NCBI GenBank assembly: GCA_037974665.1
Contig: CM075783.1
Location: forward strand, 43,857,818-43,921,817
Direction of reading: 5' to 3'
DNA from: Ehretia macrophylla
Lineage: Eukaryota; Streptophyta; Magnoliopsida; Boraginales; Ehretiaceae
Length of the DNA stretch: 64,000 nt
The position numbers and the translations under genes are program-made. How positions within the stretch are numbered: the first letter of the stretch is position 1; every line of letters starts with the position of its first letter. Below the pieces are notes generated by a model. The model made no database searches. It saw only the letters and a list, made by a program, of their open reading frames with translations, and was not told where the DNA came from. Positions 22,741-35,317 of this stretch are shown here, one piece after another.

Positions 22741-22750
22741 GTATATAAGC
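22741..22750 (+). promoter_or_regulatory. Possible TATA box of the F-box gene
   Basis: GTATATAAGC sits about 190 bp before the F-box coding homology, with an A/C-rich leader between. The position suits a promoter, but the same wording occurs in LTRs, so origin from an old LTR cannot be excluded. Confidence 0.35.
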
Positions 22751-22861
22751 TCCCACCATATTACAATATACATAAAATTCTCACTTCTTGCTTAGCCAAA
22801 AAAAAAAAAAATTCTCGCTTCTTTATTCCATTAAACACACATCTCATCTCAAGCGCAATTG

Positions 22862-23931
22862 TGGCCGACCAGAAGGAAAACTGTGGTCAAAAGCAAGGGG
22901 TTCCAAAAGCAGGACGAGCAAAAAGACTTCTCCGAATTACCTGACGATGTTATCAACCGCATCATGCCTTTCTTTTCACACAGAGATGTATCCGCCATGG
23001 CACTCGGGTGACGTGTCTAAAAGATGGTATGCTCTTCAAGCTGCTTTCCCATGTCCTATTCTTGATCTCAATGAATATGGATTCCGATTTGGCGGGCAAC
23101 ATTCGGGGTTCGCTAACGTCAAGTTTCTGGACTTTTTCAACGAGTCGTTACTGGAATACTTCAGGAAAAAGCCCTACATGGGAACAATAAAGCTTGAGTG
23201 TCATTATGAAACTGATACTTCTCGTCTTAATAGTTGGATAAAATTTACCGTCAAGAATAATATCAGTGAACTACATCTCAAGTATTACAAACTGCTACCA
23301 ACACTTGTATCATCCAAATCGTTGACGATATTACATTTAAGTTGCTATTTTATCGACGATAGCGATCTGGCTGGAAATTTTATGCTTGATTCTTTGCAAG
23401 AATTGTATCTTCAGAGTGTTCGTTTATGTCCGAGAATATTATCACTATTCCTAGGCAGATGCCCCTCACTTAGACCGCTCACACTAAGATATGTCTTCAG
23501 CTATAACGGTATTATCAATCTCTCATGTTAAGCTTAAAAAAATTCATGTAATTCACATAGATAATAAGATAAAGATTGAAGCACGTAATCTGCAAACGAT
23601 TAGTTACACCAGTTATTTGGAAAGACTGGGTGAACTTGATTTACACGATTGTAAAGATCTTGAATTGTTGCAATTTAATTGTAACTCTTTCCCTAGTGGA
23701 ATTTCTGAAAACATATGTTGTGGTTTTTCGAATTTAAGAACTTTGAGGCTTTGGCCCTGTCGTTCAATGAAGAGACTTAAAATCTCAAGTGAGTCGCTGG
23801 AAAATTTAAGTTTATTACAAATGAGGAGCTTGGAGGATGCAGAATTTAATGCTCCCAACTTACATTCATTCGAGTGTGACACTCTGATGGTAGCTCGTGC
23901 AGCTTCAATTACCTCACCCTGGAGGCAATAC
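22862..23931 (+). pseudogene. F-box/LRR protein gene, 5' part (split)
   Basis: Host gene, broken. ELPDDVINRIMPFFSHRDVS at 22934 onward is an F-box, the segment by which such proteins join SKP1 in SCF ubiquitin ligases. It is followed by VSKRWYALQAAFPCPILDL and by irregular leucine-rich repeats (for example LERLGELDLHDCKDLELL and LRTLRLWPCRSMKRLKI) that would bind a substrate. There is no clear ATG; the region 22862-22933 reads like the usual hydrophilic N-terminus. The frame changes near 23010, between F-box and WY motif, and again near 23510. The sequence stops in AATAC at 23927-23931, where a copia element entered; it resumes at 50333. Such genes are numerous in plants and often become pseudogenes. 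The target of this one is unknown. Confidence 0.85.
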
Positions 23932-24435
23932 TATTAGGATTATTTTCAATAATCTATTATGGACTTACACGTAATTAATAATTATATTTAGGCTACTATT
24001 CTAACTAGGATAATTAAGTGATCTAATTCTAGTAAAGATCCTAATAAGACATCTTATCCAATATGGACTCTATAATGTGTGGTATCCAATAGCAACTTGG
24101 TTTAGGATTAGTGGGGTTCCAATCAGGTTGTCTATATAAAGAGGTCTTGGTCCCCAAGACTAAACACATCATATTCTCTGTTTTCTCAAATCCCCACCTT
24201 GAGCAACATACAGCAAGAGAATCTGTTTTCTCAAATCCCCACCATGAGCAACATACAGCAAGAGAATCCTGTTTAGTTTGTGGAAGGTCTTGCACCAAAT
24301 TCTCAAAGGTTTTCCTGCTTTTATGTTATTGTTGTCATGGATTCAGGTACGTTATTCTCATAGCTTTAAATTCTGCATTCCTGATATTCTAAATGAAGTA
24401 TATGATTATGTGAATATATTAATTATGTTCTTACA
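23932..24435 (+). repeat. Copia 5' LTR (504 bp)
   Basis: Starts TATTAGGATTATT (3' LTR: TGTTGGAATTATT) and ends TTCTTACA before AGTGGTATCAGAGCC. It contains a 45-bp tandem duplication (24177-24221 and 24222-24266) that the 3' LTR has only once, which explains the 45-bp length difference. 'tctatataaaga' near 24131 is a likely TATA. Confidence 0.92.
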
Positions 24436-24522
24436 AGTGGTATCAGAGCCACTCTTCTAAATGTATTATTATGTGATTAATATATTAATTATGTTCTTAC
24501 AAGTAGTATCAGAGCCACTCTT
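24402..24522 (+). repeat. Duplicated LTR end plus primer site
   Basis: 24402-24456 covers the last 34 bp of the LTR, the primer site (TGGTATCAGAGCC) and 'actctt'. 24468-24522 repeats it with few changes. The second primer-site copy reads AGTATCAGAGCC. Confidence 0.85.
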
Positions 24523-24688
24523 CGTGTTAGATTATTAGGATTGAATTATGTGATTTCGATTAATGATACTTTTGTATTTATCCATACACATAATTAATTT
24601 TATTAAATCCATATGGTTTTAGGATTTGTAACAGAATTATGTGTAGATTAGATTTTTTATTAATCTTGATCACATGTTTAATCAAGCA

Positions 24689-24990
24689 TAGATTTTTTAT
24701 GGTTTGGTGCATTTGTCCTATTTATAATATGCAATAGTATTTTAGTAACAAGAGTCCAGCTTGGTCTAGTGGTTTAATGCACTTTCTAAGATTAAGAAGT
24801 CTTGGGTTCGAGCCCTCTATGTCAGTTCCTTTAGAATAGGCTTTTTATGGTTCAGCGCGTTTGACCTATTTATAATAACCAGTAGCATCTTAGTAACAAG
24901 AGACCAGCTTGGTCTAGTGGTTTAATGCAATTTCTAAGATTAAGAGGTCTTCGGTTCGAGCCCTCTATATCAGTTTCTTTAATTCTTTTT
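24689..24990 (+). repeat. Two tandem tRNA-like (SINE-type) units, forward
   Basis: Two ~151-bp units, split near 24840. Each contains a tRNA-like body, 24751-24824 and 24899-24970, with GGTCTAGTGG as box A-like sequence and GGTTCGAGCCC as box B. Each is preceded by 'cctatttataat' and 'ttagtaacaagag'. Box spacing of about 34 bp is normal for an internal RNA polymerase III promoter. The acceptor stem does not pair well, so these are tRNA-derived repeats and not tRNA genes. They lie in the copia leader. Confidence 0.6.
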
Positions 24991-25040
24991 TTAAATTTGG
25001 CAACATCGCCTAAAGCAATAAAGTTAAAAGCTTGCAAAAT

Positions 25041-25120
25041 GAGCCTCTATCATGGTTTGAACCTACAAAACCTCACACTTCAGAATAAAGCTCTTAACCA
25101 CCAGGGTCGCACCATTGGCT
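25041..25120 (-). repeat. tRNA-like (SINE-type) unit, reverse
   Basis: On the minus strand it reads TGGTGGTTAAGAGC (box A-like) and then GTAGGTTCAAACC (box B-like), ending in 'catgatagaggc'. It is in the opposite direction to the pair at 24689-24990. Confidence 0.5.
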
Positions 25121-25195
25121 ATATCAAATTGGATTTCTAAAACCATATAGTGGTTAGGTTCAATTCAGTCTTTAAAAAAAAACAAACAAACAGAG

Positions 25196-25264
25196 ACACC
25201 TCTATCATGCTTTGAACCTACGACCTCAACTTAAGAATGTAGCTCCTAACCAGTAGCACTGTGA
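25196..25264 (-). repeat. tRNA-like (SINE-type) unit, second reverse copy
   Basis: On the minus strand: GCTACTGGTTAGGAGCTACA, later GTAGGTTCAAAGCATGATAG. It resembles 25041-25120, sharing 'gtaggttcaaa.catgatagag', so the two are related copies. Confidence 0.5.
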
Positions 25265-25808
25265 AATTAATTGTGTCAATCTAGAACTCCTAAATCCTAT
25301 ATAGCTATTGGTTTAAGTTTCATGCAAGTTTGTCTTTTGTGCAAGTTAATTGTTTTAATATTGGACTGTTGCACATACAATATATGGAACAAATCTGGGT
25401 AACCCATATTTTGATGGGTGCCACGACATTACCCATTGGCGCCGCAACGCCATTCAGGTGCAGAATAATAATAATATATAATATTGAAAATTTTAAGGTT
25501 TTAAATTTTAAATTTTATTTTGCATTTATGTCTTTTATTTTTGAAATAGATTGATTGAAGCTTAACGTTGCTAAAGTAACCCCTTTTGTGTAGATTAATT
25601 TATTTTGAGATAATAAGATACGTGTGTTTGTTATTTATGTGATTAATAACCGGTCCAAAGAAAGGTCATTGATTGGTCAAATAGCAAACACACCTGCGGA
25701 AATAAATGTGTGATAATTAGAAAGTTTCCATGTGAACAACACGTCGACCCAAAGGAAGTCTGTTGTTTGACCGGATTTATTATCAATATTTGATTTATGC
25801 ATGGAGAG
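25265..25808 (+). other. Copia leader, non-coding
   Basis: No gene. It contains two of three copies of a CCCAAAGGAAGGTCG-like motif (25651-25671 and 25745-25765). It is interrupted at 25808 by a solo LTR, with GAGAG duplicated. Confidence 0.7.
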
Positions 25809-28496
25809 TGTAACACCCCGATCCCTCTCGAGACTGGGATTTCTATCAATCAATCTAATTACAACCCAATTCCAAACCCGGACAAAATTTTAGGGAAAGA
25901 CAGACGGAGTCTCCCCTGTTTCTAGGCAAAATGTAACACCTGTAATAGCATATAAGTGGACCAGCACCGTGTCCAACCATACAAACACCTCAAGGCCATC
26001 CGAGCCTTAGTTCTCAACAAGCGAACACAAGTAAGTATACATACATTTCCAGTTTAAAAGCTAACCTATATCTTCTCATCTTTGACAAGTACATTCAAGA
26101 TTGACAATTAAATCATATTAACCTATTGCATAAAATAGACTATCATACCATTCTAACTCTTTTCCTTTGGACATTACAAACAGGCATTGAAGTTAAACTA
26201 TACTATCTGAATACATAAACTAATTTTTCAAATCACTTCAATAACCTAGTAAAACTTAAATTACATTCCTTTTTAACATTAAATACAAGCAACACATGAA
26301 ACATACATCTTTGCATCTTTGACAACTCAAGCCACATAGCACTCAAGACAACTCTTCAAGCACGAACTTTCACGTAATCACGAACTTTCTAGCTAACAAG
26401 GCATTTCCCTGAAATGTGGTGGTAAGAGTGAGTATACTCAACACGTATACTCAGTGAGGGCGAGACAGATATCAAGGTGGAGAGAAAGAAAATCGTGCAA
26501 TGCAAATAAGGCAGTTAAGCAATATAACTGACAAGTAAGCATTCAGTATAGACAATCAATACAATAAACACTTAATAAAAGCATTAACACAACCATGCAA
26601 AGCTATACCACACTCTGAAGGCTATGGTTCACTCAAACGAGCAATGTACCGATCATGATTTCGATGACTTTAACGATGACGCGCTGGCTCACCCACCTTA
26701 TAACTTCCATTAGAGTACTCCAGATATACTCTGTCAATTCTACGACCCAAAACTCCCTGGGCGGCAACCCAAGCGAGAACGGGAATAGGACACGGAGCTA
26801 GAGCAACCAACCCTGGCAGCCCGAGACTACCCAGAGAGGCCCATCACTCACGCGCCTGACACAATGCAATGCAATGCGAAGAATATAACGATAATCGAGC
26901 AAGACACTGAAGTGCAGGTTAGTAATAACATGCGATACAATAAGCATTTACAATTAATAAAATAACAAGAACAACACTAACAAGAATTATCAACAATTGA
27001 TATACAATTCAATCATAATCAAGTATAACGAGCATAATAATCCACAATAAGCATTATATAAGCAAGTATTATAAAAATCAACTAAAACACTAAATGACCC
27101 CAACTTTCTCAATGCTACTACTTCCAAACGAGCTACGAGTTTTGGAAATCGACTTCACCACTCCTCCTAGAACACCATAAGGCACGTCTGAAGACCACGA
27201 AACCCTACTTTACCCTAGAATTCCCGCAAAGCCCCGATTTCCCCCTTTGCTTGTTTGAACTACAGCTACCTCAACCGATCACCCAACCAATGTCATAACT
27301 GCACCAAAAGTGGTTCCATGGCATACTACGACAATGCCTTCAAGCAAATCGAGAAATTTCCAAACTCGACCGAAATGACCCCAACGTATACCGAGCCATT
27401 TTTCTCCGATTTTCTATTACACAATCCTATTAAACCATACATTTAGGTATTCTAGCATATCTAGCACCTTCCTACATCAACAAAATGCAAAACGAAGCAA
27501 CTTTAACGTAACGAGGGTTTACTATTCATAATTTACTATTCAATTCGCATTTTAAATTACAATCGCTATATTTAACCGTAGAAAATGCTAAAAATCTACA
27601 AATACATGTTCTACAATTATCAAGGAACATTCTTTAAGCATCAAAACGAATAAAATAACAATCTACGGCTAAAACCCAAAAATTAAAGTTTATATACAAC
27701 ATTTTCAAATGCGCAAATAAGGATGAAACCCTCACCTTAGACGCTACTAGATGCTAGGAAAACCACGTTGGAAGCTTCGAAAACAACCCCGTGCAAGCTC
27801 TCGCGAAGATTTGAAGTTTTGAAAATTGAAATCTTTTTTTTGCCTCTCTTGAAGTTTCGGCCCTTTGCTTCTTATTTTTTCAGCTTTTGTGTTTATTTTT
27901 ATTTTATTAGCTTATAAAAGATGACAACTAAGTCAAACTAGTCAAGGCTTGGTCAAACTAATTAAAAATTGGTCAAATAAGCTTATTTCTTGCATTTTAA
28001 AGTTAAAACAACTAGCACAAATTATAATTCTAGTCAACAACAACTAAAACACTAAAATTAAAACATTAAATACTAGTTTTCACTATTTGCTGAGGACTAG
28101 AAATCATTTCCTAACTATCGCTCTCGATATGCTATGCACAAAATGAAGAAGAACGAATAAGACGTGAATATTATGGAATAAGAAAAATATAATTTCTGAA
28201 AAGCAACATAGTTCAAAATTTACTCTGGCTCGGAGCTACTTTTGATTTAATTGAAAACCGAGCATTAAGGTGCAAGAAAATAAAATCGAGTAACATAAAA
28301 ATGAAAAGTAGTTGATACTCCATTAAAATTATTAACTCAAGTATTATTTAATTACTTCTAAAAGAAATATGAAAATAATGCTACAAATGAATGTTTAACT
28401 AAAAATAAACACAAAATTCAATGCTAACATTTAAGATGACACTTAATTAAATGCAATTAAATGCCATTAAATGCATGCCGGGTTCGGGGTATCACA
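25809..28496 (-). mobile_element. Solo Ty3/gypsy LTR (2688 bp)
   Basis: On the minus strand it begins TGTGATACCCCGAACCC and ends GGGATCGGGGTGTTACA. The perfect 5-bp duplication GAGAG (25804-25808 and 28497-28501) shows it is a complete solo LTR left by recombination between the two LTRs of one element. It has the inverted repeat GAGTATAC/GTATACTC at 26430-26452. It is from the same family as 1-783. No coding content. Confidence 0.92.
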
Positions 28497-28735
28497 GAGA
28501 GTACCACTTACAAGTTAATGATCGGCCCAAAGGAAGGTCGTTGATGTTGTGCTAGGTATCTTGTTAAATGGGCCCACCACTATAGTCATATGAAATTTAT
28601 GTCATGCATTTACATGTTTATTTTGTTTTAACTTGTACATATATCTTGACATAAATTTATGTTAGTGAGCTTATATTTTTAGTTTGTTTTTTATTTTTAG
28701 TTACATCTACTACTGTTAGTGTCGTTGCCAACATA
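28497..28735 (+). other. Copia leader, continued
   Basis: Non-coding, with a third copy of the leader motif at 28523-28543 (ATCGGCCCAAAGGAAGGTCG). Confidence 0.7.
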
Positions 28736-31700
28736 AATTCAATTCCTGTGCTTAACGGCACAAACTTTAAGAGCTGGAAAAAGAACATTCTATTAGTTCT
28801 CGGTTGCATGGATTTAGACTATGCATTAAGGAAAGAAAAACCCATTTCTCTTACGGATGAAAGTTCATCTGAGGATAAAGTGAACTTTGAGAAGTGGGAT
28901 CGTTCTAATCGCGTTAGTCTAATGATGCTAAAGTGCAGCGTTCTAGAAGCATTAAGGGGCGGCATGTCCGATGAGGTAATTGCTAAGGGTTTCCTTACAG
29001 AAATAGAGAAAACGTTCGCTAAGAATGAAAAAGGGAAGACAAACAAGCTTTTAGCTGACCTTGTCCAAATAAGGTATAAAGAAAAAAGAAACATAAGGGA
29101 GTACATTATGGAGATGTCTAACATCGCTTCTAAACTCAAGGCACTAAAGTTAGAGTTGTCTGACGACTTGCTCGTGCATCTGGTACTTATATCTCTTCCT
29201 GCACACTACAGATAGTTTATTGTGAGTTATAATACTCAAAAGGATAAATGGTCTCTTAATGAGCTCATTTCCCACTGTGTGCAAGAAGAGGATAGATTGA
29301 AGAGAGACAAGATTGAAAGTGCTCATGTGGCAACTACCTCAAAGAACAATAAGCAAAAAAGGAATAATAATAAAGATGCTGCAGTGGGAACTTCACAACC
29401 CAACAAGCAACAAAAGATGCAAGATCAGGAATTCACTTGCTACTTTTGCAAGAAACTTGGGCATGTGAAGAAGGATTGTTCCAAGTTGTCACATGACGTG
29501 CGAAGAAAGGTACATTTCTCACTTTGGTTTGTTCTGAAGTTAATTTAGCTTCTGTACCTGTTAATACTTGGTGGGTAGATTCTTGTGCTACTACTCATAC
29601 AAGTATGTCTTTGCAAGGATGCTTGTGGAGCCAAGCACCAAATGATGCTGAAAGATTCATCTATGTGGGCGATGGCAAAGAAGTTCCAGTTGAAACAATT
29701 GGGACATTTAGATTATTGAGTTAAGAGAGACTTATATTGTATCGTCATTTAGGCGGAATTTGATTTTTATTTCTGCTTTGGACAAATATGGTTATTCTTG
29801 TTCATTTAGAAACAATAAAGTTTCTCTTTTTCTTAATTCTACTCTTGTTGCGTTTGGTTCTTTGATTGATAAACTATATAAGTTAAATACCATTGCTTCA
29901 TTTAATGAATCCTTACAAACAACTTCTAGAGATACAAAGCGTAAATTAACAAATGAGTATTATGTTACTTGATGGCACAAGCGTTTAGGTCATATCTCCG
30001 AAAGGAGAATTCAGAGACTTATGTCAGACGGAATGCTTGAACCCCTTGATTACACAGACTATAAGGTGTGCGTTGAGTGTATCAAAGGGAAACAGACAAA
30101 CATTAAGAAGTTAAGTGCCAAGAGAAGTTCTGGCGTCCTACAGTTGATACATACTGATATATGCGGTCCATTCCCTACTACTTCCTGGAATGGTCAACAG
30201 TATTTTATCACCTTTATAAACGACTATTCTTGTTATGGATACTTATACTTAATTCATTAGAAGTCAAAGTCCTTGGACGTTTTTAAAGCCTTCAAAGCCG
30301 AGGTTGAAAATTGATTGGGCAAAAAGATTAAAGCTGTCAGATCTGACTATGGTGGTGAACACTATGGTAGATATGATGGATTAGGTGAACAACATCTAGA
30401 GCCTTTTGCCAAATTCCTAGAAAAATGTGGAATCATCCCACAATACACAATGCCAGGGTCACATAACATGAATAGTATTGTTGAGCGACGAAACAGGACT
30501 TTTAAGGATATGGTAAGGAGTATGATTAGTCATTCTTCCTTATTACAATCACTCTAGGAAGAGGTACTACAAACTGCAACATATATACTGAACATAGTAC
30601 ATAGTAAAGTGGTCGCTATAACCCCTTATGAACTATGGTTAGGCAGTAAGCCTAGCATAAAACACTTACACATTTGGGGTTGTCCAACTGAGGCAAGACC
30701 TTGTAGGCCACATGAAAGGAAACTGGACTCAAGAATAATTAGCTCTTATTTTGTTAGGTATGCTGAACAGTCGAGGGGTTATAAGTTTTATGATCCCTCA
30801 ACTAGGTCCCTTTTCGAGATGGGAAACGTGAAATTTCTTGAGGATGTTGAGTTTGATAGGGGAGATAAGTTAGGGATGTTGTCTTTGAAGATGAATCTAT
30901 TCCTCTTCCTTTAGTTATTATTGACAATAATCATCCTGCTGACATTGTCCAAGACAACAATGAGGATTTTCCTATGGACCTTCCCACTCAAAATCAAGGT
31001 GTTGTTCCAGAAGAGCAAACCTAACAACCTCAAGAAGAAGTGCCACTTAGGCGATCCACTAGGGAAAGAATAAGTGCAATTTCCAGTGACTGCATTGTAT
31101 TTCTTTAAAAGAATGAGTTTGTCATAAGGACAATGGAGGATGATCCAATCAACTTTCAACAAGTCAAACAAAATGCCAACTGTCAAAAGTGGATTGATGC
31201 CATGAATGAGAAGATGAAGTCCATGAAGGAAAATGACATTTGGGATCTCGTCAAGTTGCCTGAAGGTGCGAAGCCTATTAGTTGTAAATGGATTTTTAAA
31301 ACCAATAGGGATTCAAATGGCAACATTGAAAGGTATAAGATACATCTAGTCGCTAAGGGTTTCACTCAGAAAGAAGGCATTGACTATAAAGAGACTTTCT
31401 CTCCAGTTTCGACGAAAGACTCTTTTAGAACAATAATGACACTTATGGCTCATTTTGATTTAGAGTTACATCAAATGGATGTCAAGACGACTTTTCTCAA
31501 TGGTGACATTGAGGAGACCATATACATGGTGCAGCCAGAAAACTTTGTCTTAGGTGACTCGAAGTCTATGGTTTGCAAACTCAAGAAGAGTGGGAGTACA
31601 TTTATCTTCCTAGTCTCAATCAGCGCCCCAAGGATGAAATTGAAAGAAAATGTGATATTAAAGTTAAGAAAATTCATAAGACCCCTTATGCATCAGTTGT

Positions 31701-32184
31701 AGGGAATCTTAAAAGAAATCAAGTATGTACGGGTCTGTATTGTGAGTACATAATAAGGATGTTAGATAGTAACTAGGGAACCCTATAATGGATCATAAAG
31801 AAATTAGGACACAAATGGGTTATCAAGAATTGGTAAAGAACATAAGGTTACATACAAACCTATTGGAAGTCAAATCAGTTGAAGATCATTAGGTATTCTG
31901 ATTCTTTAGAATTCCAAGACATTGAGAGATCCATCAAGTGTCTAGGTACTTAAGGAAATAGTTCAGAGTAAAATAGTATCAACTGAACATACAGGCATAG
32001 ACTCCATGCTTGTAGATCCGCTTACTAAAGGTTTACTACCCAAGGTCTTTCATGAGCATACTGCTCATATGGGTGTTGTTTTATTTGATGGTATGCAGTT
32101 TTAGTAAGAGTTTGTGTACGTCTTCAGTTCTTTTCCTTGACACTATGTATGTTCCATTTTCTGCAGAATAAAGTTGATAGTTAT
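28736..32184 (+). pseudogene. Copia gag-pol remnants, fossil
   Basis: Successive pieces in order: Gag 28748-29548 with a CCHC knuckle (CYFCKKLGHVKKDC, near 29440); protease piece with WWVDSCATTHTS near 29570; pre-integrase and integrase 29970-30560 (WHKRLGHIS, CGPFPTTSWNGQQYF, VERRNRTFKDM); reverse transcriptase piece 31133-31600 (CKWIFKTNRD, LVAKGFTQKEGIDY, LHQMDVKTTFLNGD); RNase H tail near 31995-32080 (LVDPLTKGL). It is broken in many places and nothing is expected to be made. It stops at GTTAT where a gypsy element entered. Confidence 0.85.
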
Positions 32185-34472
32185 TGTAATGCCCCGATCC
32201 CTCACAAGACCGGAGGCCCCGATTCCATTCCCGAGGTCACAAAAAAAATGAGGGGACACGGACAGAGTCTCCCCTATTTGTAGGACTATTTGATACCTGC
32301 ACATAGGCTATATAACCACAAAACAACTCCCTCACAATTTCTATCCTCCGATATCAACATATACAACAAACTCCTCAAGGCCATCTGAGCATTGGAACTC
32401 AACAAACTCAACAAAAGTACACAAGCAAGCATGCGATCTTATAGGCTATTGAAATACTGGGTTATAAAATCAGTTATCATACCACTCTAATGTTCTCTTA
32501 TTCAATCTATTTAAAGATTAAATCTTTCAACCATTCTCTATCTCATTTCACACGAGCAAACAAGCTACTTAGACAATAAGGTAAATCTTTAAAGTTATTA
32601 CATGTCAGTTTGGAGATTTAAATACAATCCTCTACGATGCAACATAAATACATATAGGGCTTAAACACAAATATATTACAAGAAAAATTCTTCATTTCCT
32701 TTACATAGATTACATATAACATAACTAGCTAAAACAACTTCATTCAAGGAGTCTTCCGGCCTTCTCTTTCTCAATCTCCGAACTTGAAATGGTTAGAAAG
32801 AGGGTTGAGCACACAACAATCATATGCACAGTGAGGGACGGAACATATAATCGGGGAGTTTTCAAAAAACATTTTCGTGGGAATAAAACCAATTATCATA
32901 TTTACGAAACTATAACTAATAACAAGCAATAAAGAATAAGCAAGGTAATGCAATATCCACATAAACTCAATTAACAAGGCGAGACCAATGTAAAATTAAC
33001 AATAAAGCGTCACATAACAAACGAAAGAGAATAACCACATCAAGAAAAGTATATGATATAGCTACAAGATCACAATCCAAGGTAACTCTCCAAGGAACAA
33101 AGGCCCAAGAAAGAGTTACACGATGGATGATCACAAGACGAGTAAGGCAATTAAGACAATGAATTCAAGTATCACTTAGTCAAGCTTGACTCAATCGGGA
33201 GATAAACTCCGGTACATTCTGGCGATACCCTCCGGCATATTCTGGAATTATATTTCGACACTTCACACATTCAGGAGGCATACCTCGGTACATTCAGGTG
33301 ATTTACACCGCACGCCGATTAATCACATAACTGAGATAACATACAAACAAGAATCATCACAACTTAGCATATAATCAAGTAACCTAGTATACAAGCCCCA
33401 ACCAACATCACACAACAACTGCTTAACGAACATTAGGACCATACGATTGAGATATAGGCATTAACCATGAAATAACCACAAGTGCACAAAGGAATCATTA
33501 TCATGCTTTTCACGAAAACATACCAAAAGCTCACATAATCCTTAAAGTTGCAAGTAAACACATAATAACCAATTACAAGCCCATACAAGCTCTACAACAT
33601 ACACTTCCCACATTTTTTCCTTTGTTATCCTAAGCCATTTAACTCTAAAACAAAGACCAAGGTTCCCGATTCTCAAACGAGATATTCTATTCTTCTAATT
33701 ATACATTATGGCACACTTAGGGCACACGAAACCACCCGATAACCCACATTAGCCACAAAAGCCCTGTTTTCCCCTTTATGCGTTATAATTACAAGTACTC
33801 TATTCGATGTTTAATTAAGTGTCACAACCGCACATTTAGCACCTCCTCATCCTAAGAACACTAAATATATCACTCAAATCCACCCGAATTTACATTACAC
33901 CTGAAACCGCTTTATAAACTAAGCCAATTATGCATTTTCACTCAAATTTTGGGCAATCTAAGTTCATAAAATGGTAATTCTATGTTATTTAGCATCTCTA
34001 GTACATAAAGGAGGCATGAAATCAATCTAATTAGCAATTTATAGAAAAACCCTATAATTTTACTATTCATCATCTTCCTCAACATGCATTTCTCCATTTT
34101 CAACCATAACAACTTCAAATAACTATAAAAGATTGTTCTTTAATCATAAATTCGAGCAGTTGAAGCATAGACAAGTATTTATAGGCAATATAACACTAAA
34201 GCTTAAAATTAAAGTTAAGACATATATGAGGAAAATGCATATAAATGCCTAAATCCCTCACCTAAATGCTTGTAGATTCTAGATTAGGACTTGGAGAAGC
34301 TTAAACCACTTGTAGATTGCTTGGAGGATCATACAATAGCAAGAACTAGAGCAATTTTTGAAGAAAGTTACTATTCACGTAGGTCTCATTTTGGCTGATA
34401 TTTTAGGTCTTTTGGCTGAATTTTTATGGTATTTTTGGCTTATATATGGTATATATTAATATGTGGGCTCAA
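32185..34472 (-). repeat. Gypsy 3' LTR, partial
   Basis: Begins TGTAATGCCCCGATCC (plus strand) and follows 44316 onward closely up to about 34472, where similarity stops. The hairpin GTAACTCTC...AGAGTTAC is at 33082-33119. The inverted repeat seen in other LTRs is weak here (32807-32829). Confidence 0.85.
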
Positions 34473-35317
34473 GAGAATCCTCAACAGCTGTAACTAGTCC
34501 AACTAGTCTTGACGCCAAGGAAAAATTAATCTCATAGAATGCTAGCAAGAATACCCTCCATAGTATCATCAAGAAGTCCCATAGAAACATCAGAGAACTC
34601 TGTCGATGAAATATACTATCAAAATACCCACAAAAGGCCTATGATAATGCTACCGAGAACTTAACAAGAATACCAAAAGAATCCCCATGAAAGAAATCCC
34701 TAGCGAGGTAGCCAAATAATGGCTCCCACAAAATACTAGTTAGAAAATACCAAGAATTCACCAAAAGAAAGCCCATATGGAAATACTAAAGATGAAGCTG
34801 AACGGGATCTCAAAAGTGATTTCCGCATACTGATATCACTGATAGACACTCAATAAGGATACCAAAGATTACCATAGATAAAGTACCTAATAACAAATCT
34901 AAATAAGAATAGGAAATCCCAATAAGAAGAACCATTGAGAATCCCAATATACGTGCCCAGTACGAGGTCTGATAAGAATACTATGCAAGAATACCCAAAA
35001 GATATCACGTAGGAATCCTAAAAGAATCCCCAAAAGAATCTCATTCGTAGTTAATAGACCCTGGTAGATCACAAGTCATGCATATTAGTGATTCCAGATG
35101 TCTCAATGCCAGATAGCTAAGTTTAAACACATGTATATACATCAGTTATATTGATATAAAATAATTCATTCTTGTTCTTACCCATTCCATGAAGCAATAT
35201 GACAAGGTAGACTTCGTTTCAAGCCAATTACTGTGGAGGAGCATTATCAGTAGGTCCGCCCTGAGTCCCCCTACTGGAAATCCACTCTCGGATGCTCTGC
35301 CAGTCTTTTACTCTGTG
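34473..35317 (-). other. Gypsy internal DNA, not coding
   Basis: AT-rich, with many loose repeats of 'aagaataccaaaagaatccc' type. Very similar wording occurs in the internal part of the nested element (40020-40380), so the two elements share this internal region. Confidence 0.6.

Noticed and set aside
22741-22800. Solo copia LTR before the F-box gene
   Set aside because: TATA and leader wording resemble an LTR, but no TG...CA ends or target duplication could be found, so only a possible promoter is listed.
23932-24435. Host regulatory region of the F-box gene
   Set aside because: Paired LTR at 49874-50332 and the AATAC duplication show it is a retroelement end.
24751-24970. tRNA genes
   Set aside because: Box A/B-like words and a T-arm are present, but the acceptor arms do not pair and the copies lie in repeated units, so they are treated as SINE-type repeats.
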